From NCBI GenBank assembly GCA_022695795.1, contig MU404162.1, positions 62,001-126,000 on the forward strand: a DNA stretch of 64,000 nt, given 5' to 3'. Shown piece by piece: positions 37,621 through 49,203 of the stretch. The number at the start of each line of letters is the position of its first letter. Position 1 is the first letter of the stretch. The notes under the pieces are model-generated. The model did no database searches. It was given only the letters and a program-made list of their open reading frames with translations, and had not been told where the DNA came from. Source of the DNA: Biscogniauxia marginata (Eukaryota; Ascomycota; Sordariomycetes; Xylariales; Xylariaceae). A program made the position numbers and the translations under genes.

Positions 37621-40600
37621 TTAATAGACCCCTAGAGTTTTCTCTCTCTTTTTGTCCTCCGCCCGCACTCTCGGTCTACCCAACATGAGTAAGTTAAGAG
37701 AATCTACCTCATCATTGCCTCCTATGCCACTATTTCCATCGCCATCCGAACTACGATCAAGTCTTTGAGGCCACGGCGCCCTCCTTAATTCTACTATTAG
37801 CGGGTCGAGATCTTCCACTTCGTTATTATCATCGCGATTTTCCTTCAATAATTCCTCATCAGTTTCGCTGTCTCCTCTATCTTCCCCGCTCTTTTTGCCT
37901 GTAGCATTTAGTGACCTTCTCCTTGGCGGCTTCGTCATAGTATCGACAGACACTGTCAAATCACCAGAACCTGGAACACTGGGTGATGGTAGACCCCAGC
38001 GGCTCAATAAATTACTCACTTCCGAGTCTTTCAGTTAGCTATCACTTTCTGAACACTAGCATGCCATTGGGGATAGAATTGAGACATATTTTCGGGGTGG
38101 TTTAAGGGAGCAAACCCTAGGAAATCCGGGACCCAATTTGAACAGTTCACTTACTCATGGCCTCTTGTTGCAATAAACGCCGCTTGATAGCAGCTTGAGC
38201 CTCAAGTTCATGTTCCTGCAGGCTACGGGTGGTCTCTGCTACCTCTTCACCAATATCATTGGCCATCTTCTTGGTCTCTTGTTTCTCAATAGTATCTGTC
38301 TGCGGACCCGACTGTTGTTGTATGACTTTTCCGTCGAAGTCTTCCACAAGTCCTGGTTGGCCCAAGCTCTCCCCTTGTCGAAATTGATGATTATAGCACG
38401 AGAATCGTCTTGCTTCAGCCTCCATGTCGATATTGAATTCACTCATCGTCAGACTGCCGCTTCCGCCATCTTGTCGCATATTCTCGAGAGTTTTAGCCAC
38501 TACAAAAGGAAGAAGGGGGAAGGAGTCAGTACTAGTTATTTCCTTTGGTACGAGGTGGAGGCTGTGTCCCAGAGGCAAAAAAGCCTTGCACCAGCTAAGT
38601 CAAGAGATCTCTCGACGCTCAAGAAGGATAGAAGAAGACTACAGAGATTACTCACTGTTCTCCAAGAACGGCTTCATAGCCCGTAGCCATGCGTCGCCAT
38701 TCCTCTCTAGGCGTTGTAACTGTCGTTCTATACATTGGGTTGTATGATTTTCTTGATGCCGCTCAGGGAATTCACTGTCGCCCTTTCCCTTCTGCGACGT
38801 GCCGACTGTCTTTGCAACTATATCAGAGATTTCTTTCTCCTTCTGCAATTTTTCTCTTAGAACTCGTTCTCTCAATGCTACACTGCGCCGCTGACTCTCC
38901 TGCTCGGTTTCCCTATGCGCTATGAGCCATTCTTGGTCCTGTACACTCGACGTCTGGCCCTCAGGTATTTGCGATTTTTCCTGAGAATTGGACTTGAGAG
39001 GGAGAGACATCCTTCCCGGAGACTGTCCAAGCTCGGGTGATAGCGGCGGCGTTGGCATGTTGGTAAGGCTACGCCTGTTGAGTCTATAGTTAGTGGACGC
39101 AGTGCGTTCGATGGCGCCGGTAGAGGGATTCCTGGCTATTGTGATCGGACAGGGTTTCTGGCGAGATTGTTGTATGATCTTAAGCGCCTTGGGCCTCAAT
39201 GAAGATCGTGGTGGCAGATGAGGAACCGACGAATCCGGCTTCGGCAGATGCGGCAATCTCAGAGTCGAAGATCCGGGTCGAGACTCGAGATTTGCAACGA
39301 CCATGATGGGTGATATCGTGAACTGCTCAGTTGGGGATGGTGGGGGGAAGACAAAATAAGTTGGTGCGATATTCGTGGTCATCACCGAAGACACGGTCCA
39401 ATGGTCGCTTGAAGCCCTCGGATGTGTGCTGTGCTCCTGCAGCCCACAGGATGGTTTATCTGCAGAATATTCAGGGTGTTTCTCTGTAGATGATCCATAA
39501 TTACTATCCCTTTCCGGGGTAAGTATCTCGTCTTCCATTGTCGTTACACTCGGGGTTGAGGACCTGTACGAGTCATGTGCTAGAGGTGATGATCCCTGAA
39601 GGTATGACTTGCTTGGCCGAAGAGCATTTTCAGGAAACCAGCCAAGGACGGGAGAATCCATAGACTCAAACGCCCGCGCCTCAAAATATGCTCGTCGAGG
39701 CTGCGTTCTACGCCGGGTCGTAGGAGGCGTGTCAGATCTGCCAGCCTCCTCTTTTTTAACTTCACTTGCTATCAGCTGTTGTAAAGATACCTCAGCCTTT
39801 TCTCCCAACGTGGTGTCTTCTGTAGGGTTCGAGGATCTAAGACATCGACCCGACCTTTCATCCGCGACAGACAACGGACACATGAATGACTGAACGACAC
39901 TGCCATTTGCTGTCTCGCTATTGAACGACTGCCCGACCGACATAGTGGGCGTGCTTAACTCGGTTGCATCACTTCTAGTCGACTGGCAGTATGAATCATC
40001 AGCAGTACCAGACTGCTGATACAAACTAGTAGAAAGAGTAGAATTGCTTATCAGAGATTGTCGATACGAATTTATGTCGTCGTCATAATTTGATGAGGCC
40101 GATTCTTGATGCCTTGTGTTAGTGGTCGAGGAAGTAACCGATACTGGAGATATTCTCTGGTATCCTGATCCTACATCTAAATCATATAGACACGGCCGCG
40201 CAAACTGCGCTTCGTCAAAATCCAGTGGAATAGCAATGCCGGTGACGGGTAATGTCCTGGGGCATAGTTCTAGCGGGCTAGGGATACGAGATTGGTATTC
40301 GGACCTGACATGTCTCAGAACAGGCCTTGTAGGCCTCATAATAATTTCGTTTAAAGAAACGGTGGGTACTGAAAGAGAGGTACGCGCACGCCGACTCGAT
40401 ATGCGAGGTCGGACCAATGGGCCTGATGCCATAGAAGATTGATTCGGCACCGGGAAGTTGGTGATGTTGGTTGGAGAAGGAGACCTCGAGCTCTTAGGTG
40501 GTGAAGGAAAAGTCAAGGTTGCCAGCATATTGGGAAATCCTGGAGATTCGGGTAACAACGGCTCCTTGTTAGGCACAGTCAGTGTGGACTTGACGACGAT

Positions 40601-41722
40601 GTCTGCCGGTTTCTTAGGAGCCCTAGGAGGTGATTTAGGAGACATGGGCGAGGAAACACTTCCCGGAACAGATAACGATACCTCGTCTTTTGATGGCCTT
40701 GCGAGTGTAGCTAAAGGCGTTTCGTGAGACGGTGGTATTGCTGTCGAGTACTCGTCCCTTTCGGGGTCAGCGGTGATTGTCGAATCCCGGGTTGCCTGAA
40801 TTTCCTTTGATACCTTGTGTTCAAGAGTTTGTGACACTGAGGGATTCTGCTTAGGTTGAAGTTTTCGGGCCTGCATGCTTTTGGTGGCTGAATTGATAGA
40901 CGGTAGCTCCGCTACATTGGAAGTCCGTGGTGGACAGTACTCATTGGGGGTTTCTAGGCCCGAAGAAAGCTGAGGATATGCAGCTTGACCCGAGATGCCA
41001 GACTCAAGTTTGTCGTTAACAGCATGCAGGGTGACCCCGGACATCCCTTCTGAAGCAGGTGCCGCCTTCGAAGAGATTGACGAATCTCCTTGTTTAGGTC
41101 GAGAGCTACCTGATGGTCTCTGGCTTGGTACACTAGCCAATTGCCTAGAGCCTCGTCGGCTCATTGATAACGTTTCCTCCTTCATGATAGAGCTAGATGC
41201 TTCCCTTGAAGAAGTCCTTTCTGGCCATCCTTGATGACTATTGTCCCTAGCTGGAAAAGCGCTTGGGACGAAGACGGGATATTGTGATCGAAACCAAGGG
41301 CCGTGGTGTTTGTGCTTGACAGTTGTGTGTGGTGCGATGTAGCTATGCCCATCTGCCGTAGTCTCTGGTACGGCACCACCAGGTAGTTGCAGCTGAGTCG
41401 ACTGTGTACGTGACTTCGATCTTCTAGTCCTCTTCAGAGATTGTATCGACCATCTTGAATTCGTCTTAGACCCTGGAAACCTGAGACAATCTTCTGGTGA
41501 TGTTGGACGGCGAGAGGGCGGCCCTGTTGTGCGCAAGAACTCGGATAGTTCGCGCATGCTGCTCATGTCGGTCTGCTCGTGGGCGGTATTCTCCATAAAA
41601 TCCTCCGCGGAATCTAGCGGGCGGCTGATCATATCCAACATGTGAGACGTGGATTTGGAGCGAGAAAGCCGAGCACGTAGCGCATCCTTCTTTCCTTGGA
41701 AAGCCATGACAAGATGGACCAC
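37621..41722 (-). CDS. unrecognised large disordered protein
   Basis: Three exons: 41722-38656, 38499-38155 and 38018-37621. Both introns are long for this window (156 and 136 bp), begin GTGAGT/GTAAGT, and each rebuilds an ATG codon from a split A/TG; total 1269 residues. Most of the protein is Ser/Pro/Thr-rich and predicted disordered. The first 60 residues are basic with a helical KKDALRARLSRSKSTSHML. A strongly charged helix, probably a coiled coil, lies around residues 950-1010 (ETEQESQRRSVALRERVLRE). Short Pro motifs (HGPWFRSQYPVFVPS, TPPLSPE) may be interaction sites. No catalytic domain is visible. An alternative start is M6 (41707). Function unknown. Confidence 0.75.
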
Positions 41723-43482
41723 CTCCGCTTGATATTGAGTAACTGTGCATCCGGGTCATAAGAGCACCGTTGCCGACACTCAAACTTCTGGTCAACTAGC
41801 CCAGGACGTTTTATAATCGCTGCATAACCACGGTCTGCCTTGGCGATACCACAATATATTACAACATCTGCGAGGTGTCCACGATAGTCAAATGCTCGAG
41901 TTGATGTAGGACGGCTGTTGATTGAGTAGAAAGGTGGACAGCAGAGGGTCTCTACACCGAGAACTGATCACGAAAGAAGAGATGGACGAGATTACTGCTA
42001 CGTCTGACTTAACCCCAGACCCTCGATCAACTTTCAAGGGCAGCCAAGCGGCCGAGAGATGAGAAGGGCATGGGAATCGCACTACGGAGTCCATCGACGG
42101 CACTATGCAAAGTGACAGACGGTAAGTGCCAGAGCGATGGTAAAACAAAGGCATTGCTCCGACTGACTAGAGGGATCTTCAATCTGTAGCGACGATAACG
42201 TAATCCCGGGACTCACGTCTAGGTGGCTAATTTCCTTCTCTCTCTTCCTTCTCTTCCTTCTTCTTCATCGCCCTGTTGGTAACTGAATCGACGAGACAGA
42301 GGCCGACTAGTGGACTGTTTTAGTCCTACCGCATTGGATACCTAGCTTCTCCGGCCTTACCCCAGGCGGCGAAGTAAAGTGGTGATCTACAACGCCTTGC
42401 CGTTTTCCGTTGCGCCCGTTCCTGACACTACCTTCGCAATCTGTGCTAGTTTAGGCCCAATAGGGAACGTACATAGATACTAGGTAAGTTAGGTAGGTAC
42501 GGTAGTTACCCCTGTAAATACCTACTACCTACCCTATGTGGGTATAGCTTTGGTAGCGATTCCAGTATCTGGTGAGTGGGCCCCACGAGTCTTGGTAGGT
42601 GTAGGTAAGTTTAAGTAGGTAGCACGTGCGCGAATTTATCGAAATATGGCCTCGACCTCCGTATAATCCGTACATTAGATAGCCGCTGTTGCGTACTTAT
42701 TAAGGTTACTCCACTACATCCCCGGTAGATGTCCACTATACTACCTGAGACCCCTTGTATTTTCCCTCGTTAAGAGATATTTTTACGAAGCCGTATTTTT
42801 AATATCCAGTTGTCTATCAGCGGAGGGTGTTTCCCTACCTTATAACACAACTCCGGCACGAAAACGATATATGTTATCGGGATTTTATCTAGTATGTGGA
42901 ACATTTATTAACAGGGGTTTACACCACCTACGGTTACTAATCAATGGATGTCTTACACCACCCAAGTACTACCTTAAGCAACCCCATCATTTCGGCGTAT
43001 TGGAATTAACTTTCTAGAATCCTTGGCGCCCGTAAATGGAGGTAGGTCCACGTCATCGAGGAATTAGAACACATCCTCTGGCTGTTCCGGTAGAAGTCTG
43101 AAGGACTGACTGGTAGGTACGGGCACTTCCAACCTAGTAAGCACCGATGACGTCATAAGAAAATGCGCTATTGGGGACGCCCAAAAAGCACCGGGATGGG
43201 GGGCCCAACGACAAAGCTTCGATCCACCGATGACGACGATGGATCGACTTCTATTCCGCTATCTTCGCGGCCTATCATGCGCCTGTCTTATGCGGTGCGA
43301 CGGCCTCGAACCGGCAGATGCTGGGACGTAAAGGCCGCCGCGTGAACGTTGGGCCAGATTTATCTTCCATCCCAAGTAAAGGTTGACTTATCTAAAGCCT
43401 CGGCCTCGTCGCCTCGCGCGCTGTTCAACAGAGACATCGCCCATCTCTTGACTTGTCGTTAACGTCTAGCCAGCCTACCAAG
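41723..43482. other. intergenic, divergent promoter region
   Basis: 1.76 kb between two divergently transcribed genes; many TAGGTA/TACCTA elements at 42480-42625. The short open frame 43163-43345 is not supported as a gene. Confidence 0.5.
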
Positions 43483-44973
43483 ATGAGTAACCCTTGGAAT
43501 CTGGCAAGTATGACCGAGGAGAAAAACCTCAAAGTAACCATCAGTGAGGCCTCGGGTGATGGTTAGATCCCGCTGACGCCCGCCAGAAAACCTTCATCAT
43601 AGCAACTCTGTGCTCGACGCTCATCGGCACCTTTTCATCCTCTATAGGCTTGTGGGATCGCGTGAACGAAAGGCGACGCCAGAAGCGCAAAGACACGAAG
43701 CAGGTAAGGGCTGTCTTCCGTACGCATTACTAGGCTAAAAAGTGTGTGGGGAAGGACGACGAAATCCGCAGGCTCAAGGACCAAGTCAACAAGGCAGGGA
43801 AGCAGAGTAGTGGACAGGAGGAAGAGCCCGGCCGGCGACCCCGAGGAGACGACTTAAGTCGTTCTCTGGAGTGGTCCGGAGCCTTGATAAGGCGAGAATA
43901 CGACGAAGGCCTTGAACGTCTGGGGAGACGTTATGCAGTGGGTGACAGTAGGTTTCCCTGCTAAACCCCAACCTAGCTGTCAAGCTCTCTCGGTTGTTGA
44001 CGTCGCCTTGCTTAGCCATTACGGAAAATCAGCTACAGGCCCAAATCATCGCCCTCCAGCAGACGGTCATTAGTGTCTGTACGTAGCTTCAAGGATGATC
44101 GGCGAATAGCAGTCGTTAACTCGCGTGATCGTAGTGCAGGAAGCTCTTATCAACGAGCACACAATATCCCGTTCCGATATGCAGAGGCTTATTCTAGCTT
44201 CGAAAGCGGCTCGCGAAGGATCCCTAGATGCACTTCGTCAACAATACCAACGCTTGGTTCTCAATACTCTGCCACCACGTACGTAAGATTGGGCCTATAT
44301 ACTATCTTATCCACCCCTACTCCCGCTCCCTTCACGAGCGAGTCCTAATCGCCTAACTAAAGCTTTAGTCTTGTATCACAGCTTGGGTCTCAGGCCTCTC
44401 AATGATCCCTGATACGCGTTAGAAAAAGTATATACTTACTTTTCGATAGAAAGAGCGTTGCCACCCCCCAGGCGTGGTTCCATCGACGAGGAAGCCGACT
44501 CGATATTCTGTAGGTACAGCCTTGATTTACAGTATGTTCCTAGGAAACCATTGTCAGCTTCCTTTGCACCTGGTGGCGGTGGTCGCTGTCCATGTTGCCG
44601 GGTTCGATTACATGTTGAGCCATCCAACACGTACTGGCACATCGAGAAGCGTGCGCCAGTCATCGTGTCTGATGGTCGTCACAAAGAAGAGGTCCTGGAA
44701 GATCATCAATTCCACCTGGGACAGCGGTTTGCTGTCAAATGCCATACGGAGGATGGGGAGTTTGCGTGTGTACTGTGTCACAACTATAGAAGTGTCGATT
44801 TTTTTTGCGGGAACGTGGAAGCTTTGGTGAACCATGTGGGCAAGGCTCATGATGTTTCGGAGCTAGCGAAGGACGTAGATCTAAGGGAAAAGCCAATCGA
44901 ACAAATGGCGTTACCCTATTCTGATGTGCCTAGTACACGAAACAGGCAGCTAATGTACCACTCCGGGTCTTAG
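43483..44973 (+). CDS. unrecognised membrane-anchored coiled-coil protein with C-terminal zinc-type cysteines; possibly broken
   Basis: Six exons modelled by frame and splice sites: 43483-43507, 43567-43703, 43755-43947, 44016-44078, 44135-44278 and 44369-44973 (about 388 codons). Residues 17-37 form a single hydrophobic segment (TFIIATLCSTLIGTF), then a basic stretch (RRRQKRKDTK), a coiled coil (DDEIRRLKDQVNKAG and later ENQLQAQIIALQQTV), and a helical block SKAAREGSLDALRQQYQR. The C-terminal part (from IERALPPPRRGSIDEEADSI) has RCPCCRVRL and CVLCHNYRSVDFFC with histidines in VNHVGKAHDV, a likely zinc-binding region. The frame carries an in-frame TGA at 44410-44412 inside otherwise coding-looking sequence, so the gene may be a pseudogene, or an extra intron may remove the stop. 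The second intron's acceptor (43742 or 43754) is uncertain. No family named. Confidence 0.6.
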
Positions 44974-45672
44974 GGGAAAGGGGGAGGAGGGGGTTGGATA
45001 ATGCGGAAACATAGTCGGAAACAAACTATTACTTTGATCTCAACCTCCATTAATCGTGTAGTTTGGTGTCCCTTCGTACCCAGAACTTCCTGTAGGTTCC
45101 GAGCGAGCAGACTAAATCAGTATAGTAGCACTGGTTTCAATATCGATGGAATGTATGCTAATGATTGATGCTTCAGAAGCGGAGGCGGTCGTTGTATCTC
45201 GCCTTTTCTACTCTCGGCTAATGAGCCGCGCGATTCTACTAGACAAGAGCCTCAATGTAGCGGCCAGGAGAGAATACCGAGCATTATGCGCCCCTCAATA
45301 ATACCGAAAATGATAGGGTCGTACCCGTCTTTCAGCCTGTGTGGATCACGGAGGCTGTCTCGAGCGGTTGTAACCCCCGCAATAGGAATGTGTGTAGGAA
45401 GAGTTTCTCGATGGGTATGTTGGAACTATTGCCAAGGCCTCTATCGCACTCTATCTATCTGGAAAAATACTACTTACGAGTGATTAGATCATACGTTATT
45501 CGATCATATCTGCCGGCCTGCCCGGAACCTGGGTAGTTGCCCTGAACCATGATACAAAACTGGGCAGCATCCTCTCGACACTGGACCTCACACAGTCTGC
45601 ACTCCTCACACGCATTCTGCGCACTCCATACAGCCATCATCCCCGATAGTAGATTCAGAACGTTACAGCAGC
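44974..45672. other. intergenic
   Basis: 3' flank of the zinc-cluster gene and promoter/leader of the Ato/Gpr1 gene. No gene or repeat seen. Confidence 0.5.
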
Positions 45673-46853
45673 ATGGCTAGTCATAACATCCCAGCCTTAG
45701 CAAATCATCATGACGAAGAGAAAGGACTGCACCGGTCAGCAACAGGCGTGACCATGTCCCCAGAGCTCTTCGAAAAGGTGCGGTCGATACTCGCCCTTGT
45801 CACTGCTTCGAAAACTTACTTCCTTACACACTTTAGCTTTACCTCACCCCAAAGGTCCCTCATGCCGGCGACTATCATAGGCGCTTTGCTAACCCGACGG
45901 CGCTTGGGTTTGTTGGGTGGGTGTGGCCACCTCCCTGTTGGTTGCGGTAAATGCTAATCTGCCTGAGCAGCTTTGTGATCGCCGCCTCGACATTCGCCAT
46001 GATAATGATGGGATGGGGAGGCGCCAATGGTCTCACGCCTGTCGCGTATGTGGATCGTTCAGTCTGCTTGGTCGGTCAGCCGTCTCGCTCCTTTGCTAAC
46101 ACCTTATCCGATACAGCGGCATATTCTTCTTCGTAGGCCCCGTGGTATGTATGAGAAGCTGCTCTGTCGTACCAGTAACTAACTTCTTTCGCAGTAAGTA
46201 CAGATATTCCTGTGGCCGGGTGGAACACGTGTCCGAGAGCCAGAACACAGAATATTCACATGTACTAGTTTGATGCTACTCGCCCTCATTTTCGAATGGA
46301 TCATGGGCAACTTTTTCTCTATGATGGTCATGGGGTTGTTTACCGTCTTCTGGTTGTCCTTCGGCCTTCTGCAGGTTCCTACTCTCCAACTGGGCGCACC
46401 GTACGCAACCCCTGCCGATCCGACCGGCGCTGCCTCGACCGAGTATAATGCCGCGATTGGTCTCTATCTCCTCGTTTGGGGTTTCGCGTTCTTTACCTTT
46501 TTTGTCTTCACGTTAAAGATCAACACCGTGCTTGCGACCATATTTGGCCTTACAACGACCGCAGGCTTCATCCTGTCCGCTGCATACTTCAAAGCTTCTC
46601 AGGGTGACTTCGATGGGGCCTCCAGCCTCCAGAAAGTAAGTACGGCCTAGACTTCCAAATTCCAGTTGATGCTCACATGACTATCTAGGCTGGGGGGGCT
46701 ATAATATTTGTTGTGGCAATCTTGGGGTGGTATATGTGCTTCATCATTATGGCGGGTGAAATGCGTATCCCACTCAAATTTCCCGTCGGAGACCTCAGCC
46801 GCTTCTGGCCGGGAACAGATGTCGAATTGGCTACAAATGGGCGTCGTGACTAA
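45673..46853 (+). CDS. Ato/Gpr1/Fun34/YaaH-family acetate (ammonium) transporter
   Basis: Plasma-membrane protein of the family that moves acetate and has been linked to ammonia export. Exons: 45673-45777, 45855-45916, 45971-46045, 46117-46143, 46269-46635, 46689-46853, giving 266 residues, normal for the family. The N-terminal cytosolic part is followed by HRRFANPTALGFVGF (family signature NPxxLG near residues 48-53) and six hydrophobic segments. These include ASTFAMIMMGW, GIFFFVGPVLMLLALIFEW, MVMGLFTVFWLSFGLLQVP, AIGLYLLVWGFAFFTFFVF and FVVAILGWYMCFIIM. The tail KFPVGDLSRFWPG is typical. The junction between exons 4 and 5 only keeps frame if a 50-bp intron nested in a second intron's donor is removed first (see findings). 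Small exons explain the fragmented open frames. Substrate is inferred from family. Confidence 0.9.
46144..46268 (+). other. stwintron-like nested intron in the Ato/Gpr1 gene
   Basis: Internal intron 46145-46194 (GTATGT donor, TAACTAAC branch, CGCAG acceptor, 50 bp) sits between base 1 and base 2 of an external donor: G at 46144 joined to TAAGTA at 46195 makes GTAAGTA. The external intron then ends at TACTAG (46268). Joining GT at 46142-46143 to T at 46269 gives Val and continues GPVLMLLALIFEW. Confidence 0.75.
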
Positions 46854-47260
46854 ACGGAGATGTTGGGGGAAACTCTGATACACGGTTACTTTAGGAACAG
46901 ATCGGGAGAGGCTATCATATGCTCGTAATAGTCTCTCTAAGGTTTCTGTTTTTATTATTATTATGATTTAATTAGGGGGTAAGGTTTATATTTTCTTTTT
47001 TTATATAAACGTACCTAGATAGTTTATTTATTTTTTATTATTAAAACATTTAATTCTTTAAAATTTATAAGTTTTATATTTAAATTAACTGACTATATAA
47101 ATTATATAAAAAGTAAAGGAATGTAAAGAAAAAGCAAATAATGCTTCTTTAATCGAAAAGGAGGTTTTCTTTATACAACTTATAATTATATACAGGCTCT
47201 CGCCACTTCATCGCAAGCTCCGCGGCGGGTAAAACCCATCTCTGTTAAATGATACCCTAT
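46854..47260. repeat. AT-rich island between Ato/Gpr1 gene and Sar1-like fragment
   Basis: Bases about 46950-47185 are AT-rich and non-coding, with similarity in word order to the island at 37331-37500. It adjoins the truncated GTPase gene, consistent with local duplication and decay (inference). Confidence 0.5.
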
Positions 47261-47569
47261 TTATACGCGCCGTGGACGGTATTGTGAAAGCCAGTGTAAT
47301 CCTTCTTCCAGCCCTTGATACGTAACTATAGAGCACATAAAAAGCTGGATTTGTCGACCTATGGAGCGGGTTTGGGGGTGGATGCCAAGCTGGCCACGAA
47401 GCTGGTCTTCGGAGACTGCATCATGGCGGTCGAACTTGTTCCCTAAGACTAGGAAAGTGGCCGTTGATAACTCTTCCAGGGATAGAAGTATGTCCAGCTC
47501 GGCTCTAGCCTTAGCAAAACGCTCCTTATCTGTAGCGTCGACAATGAAGATAACAGCTCGTATATTCAC
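47261..47569 (-). pseudogene. Sar1-like GTPase, C-terminal fragment
   Basis: The open frame carries the C-terminal half of a Sar1-type COPII GTPase: VIFIVDATDKERFAKARAEL, the base-recognition motif LGNKFD, then AVSEDQLRGQLG, FMCSIVTYQG and the terminal WLSQY. Frame stays open upstream to about 47646, where SKLEDESPQV faintly resembles the segment before the G4 strand. The P-loop, switch I and DLGGH of switch II cannot be found, so it should not bind or hydrolyse GTP as it stands. The ORF has no internal stop, so it may still be transcribed. It lies beside an AT-rich island and about 10 kb from SEC23. Either a decayed duplicate or a strongly diverged gene whose first exons I cannot see. Confidence 0.55.
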
Positions 47570-47649
47570 TTGAGGGGACTCATCCTCTAACTTAGACGTA
47601 GAAGGGTCTGGAGGGGCTTTTGAGTAGAAGTTGACAAGTGCTCATGATG

Positions 47650-49203
47650 TTCCGCTGGGTTGATAAATACTCTATTTAAGTGCTGTCGGAGATACATCTC
47701 ACCATATCTTCAGCCGTGGCCTAAGAGAGTAAGTTAGTGACATTATAGGCGTATATGTTCCATCCCGATGATAAAGTTAAATTCTGCTTTGAGCCATACA
47801 TGTTGGTTTGTGTGGGTTGCTGTCGTATTCTCACGATAACCAGTCAGACAGCTAGGTACAACCAATATAGTTCTATGAGTTGGTGTTGGACGGCGACCGA
47901 TGCTTGGTTCTTTCAATCTTAAGATGAGGATGGAAAGTCCTCACCTACCTAATATAGTCTAGTTACGGATCAAGGTCTGAGGGTTGGCCCGCAAGGTGGA
48001 AGGTTGAACCTCAAAAGGGCTGGCACTCTAATTTTCAACGTATTAATCATGGGAAGCAATACCTAATGTATGAGTGTGAGGAATGGTGGTTGTAATAATG
48101 ATCGAGGGCAACTCCAGACTAGCTCACGAGATGTCTGAATTTAAGGCCTTGGTGCTTTGATCACCTTACAAGTGTATTAGGTGGTTTAAAGGCATTTCAG
48201 GGGGGCATTCGTCTTGGTTCGTGTTAACGGTACAAAGATCTTTCTTCCAGGTTCCCTTACATGCAGTGCCCCTTTCACATAATAGGCACCGGCCACGATC
48301 CAAAGCCACCACATGCCAACAAGGTTGTAAGAATGTTGGAGAGCTATGTAAGTCTCCTGTACGCTCGCGCAACAACTTAAGTAGACCAGCTTCCAACCCA
48401 CCAGAGATCACCGGCAGGCGGTGAAATCTCAACCCATCACTAGAAGCGCTACGCGGGGAATACTGGGCACCCTGTTGTGAGGCGGGGAGGTGGTTGCCCC
48501 GGGCCAAAGATCTCAGGAGGCAGTCCTGGATCAACCCCAAGACTTGATGATTGGAACGATTATTGTTTCCTGGATTATGTCAGCGAATTTAGTCAGCAGC
48601 AAGATATATGCTGCTTAAGGTACATGCAGACGTTATGTAGGGCTGTATGTACCCAGGCAGGTACTTACTAACGAGGGTGATCGCAGAGGGTGATCGCAGG
48701 GGGCCGGGGGAAGGGGAAGGGGAAGGAGGTTAGTAACGTCCAGTTCGCATGAGCAGGGGTAGGTTACCTCCTTCTGTACCAACCGCCTACTACCTACCTA
48801 GGTAGGCGGGTCCCGGATGTTATCTTTGTCCGATGATAAGCTATTTAGATATACATAGGTACCTACCTAAGGTACCTTCTTATACATGACACACCTCAAT
48901 CACACATGCAGTCGACAATACCTATTGTACCTCTACTTCCCATGATTTCAAAACTTCAAACACAGGCCAGATCTAAGCGATCATTACTATTACTGTCTCG
49001 CCATCCTTAAACCAACTGCCCTTCATCTTGATAAGTGGCAAAGCAGATTCGAGCCCTTACTCTCAATCACCATGAATCTCTCATCACCGCCTGGCTCGTC
49101 CCGCATCATCAAGGTATAGCTAAGTTATCACCTACGCTGCGGAATGAACTGTACATTACTCTTCGGGTTGCCATCTTAAGAATATATTCAATACCTGGTC
49201 GGC
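47650..49203. other. intergenic upstream of Pol4
   Basis: Contains an open frame 48166-48540 (-) with several cysteines but no recognisable domain, a GGGGAA-type purine run (48705-48730), and a dense TACCTA/TAGGTA cluster at 48780-48875. No gene is supported with confidence. Confidence 0.45.

Noticed and set aside
48166..48540. 124-codon cysteine-containing open frame on the minus strand
   Set aside because: No recognisable domain, no splice continuation, and lies in a repeat-rich intergenic stretch; kept only as a possibility.
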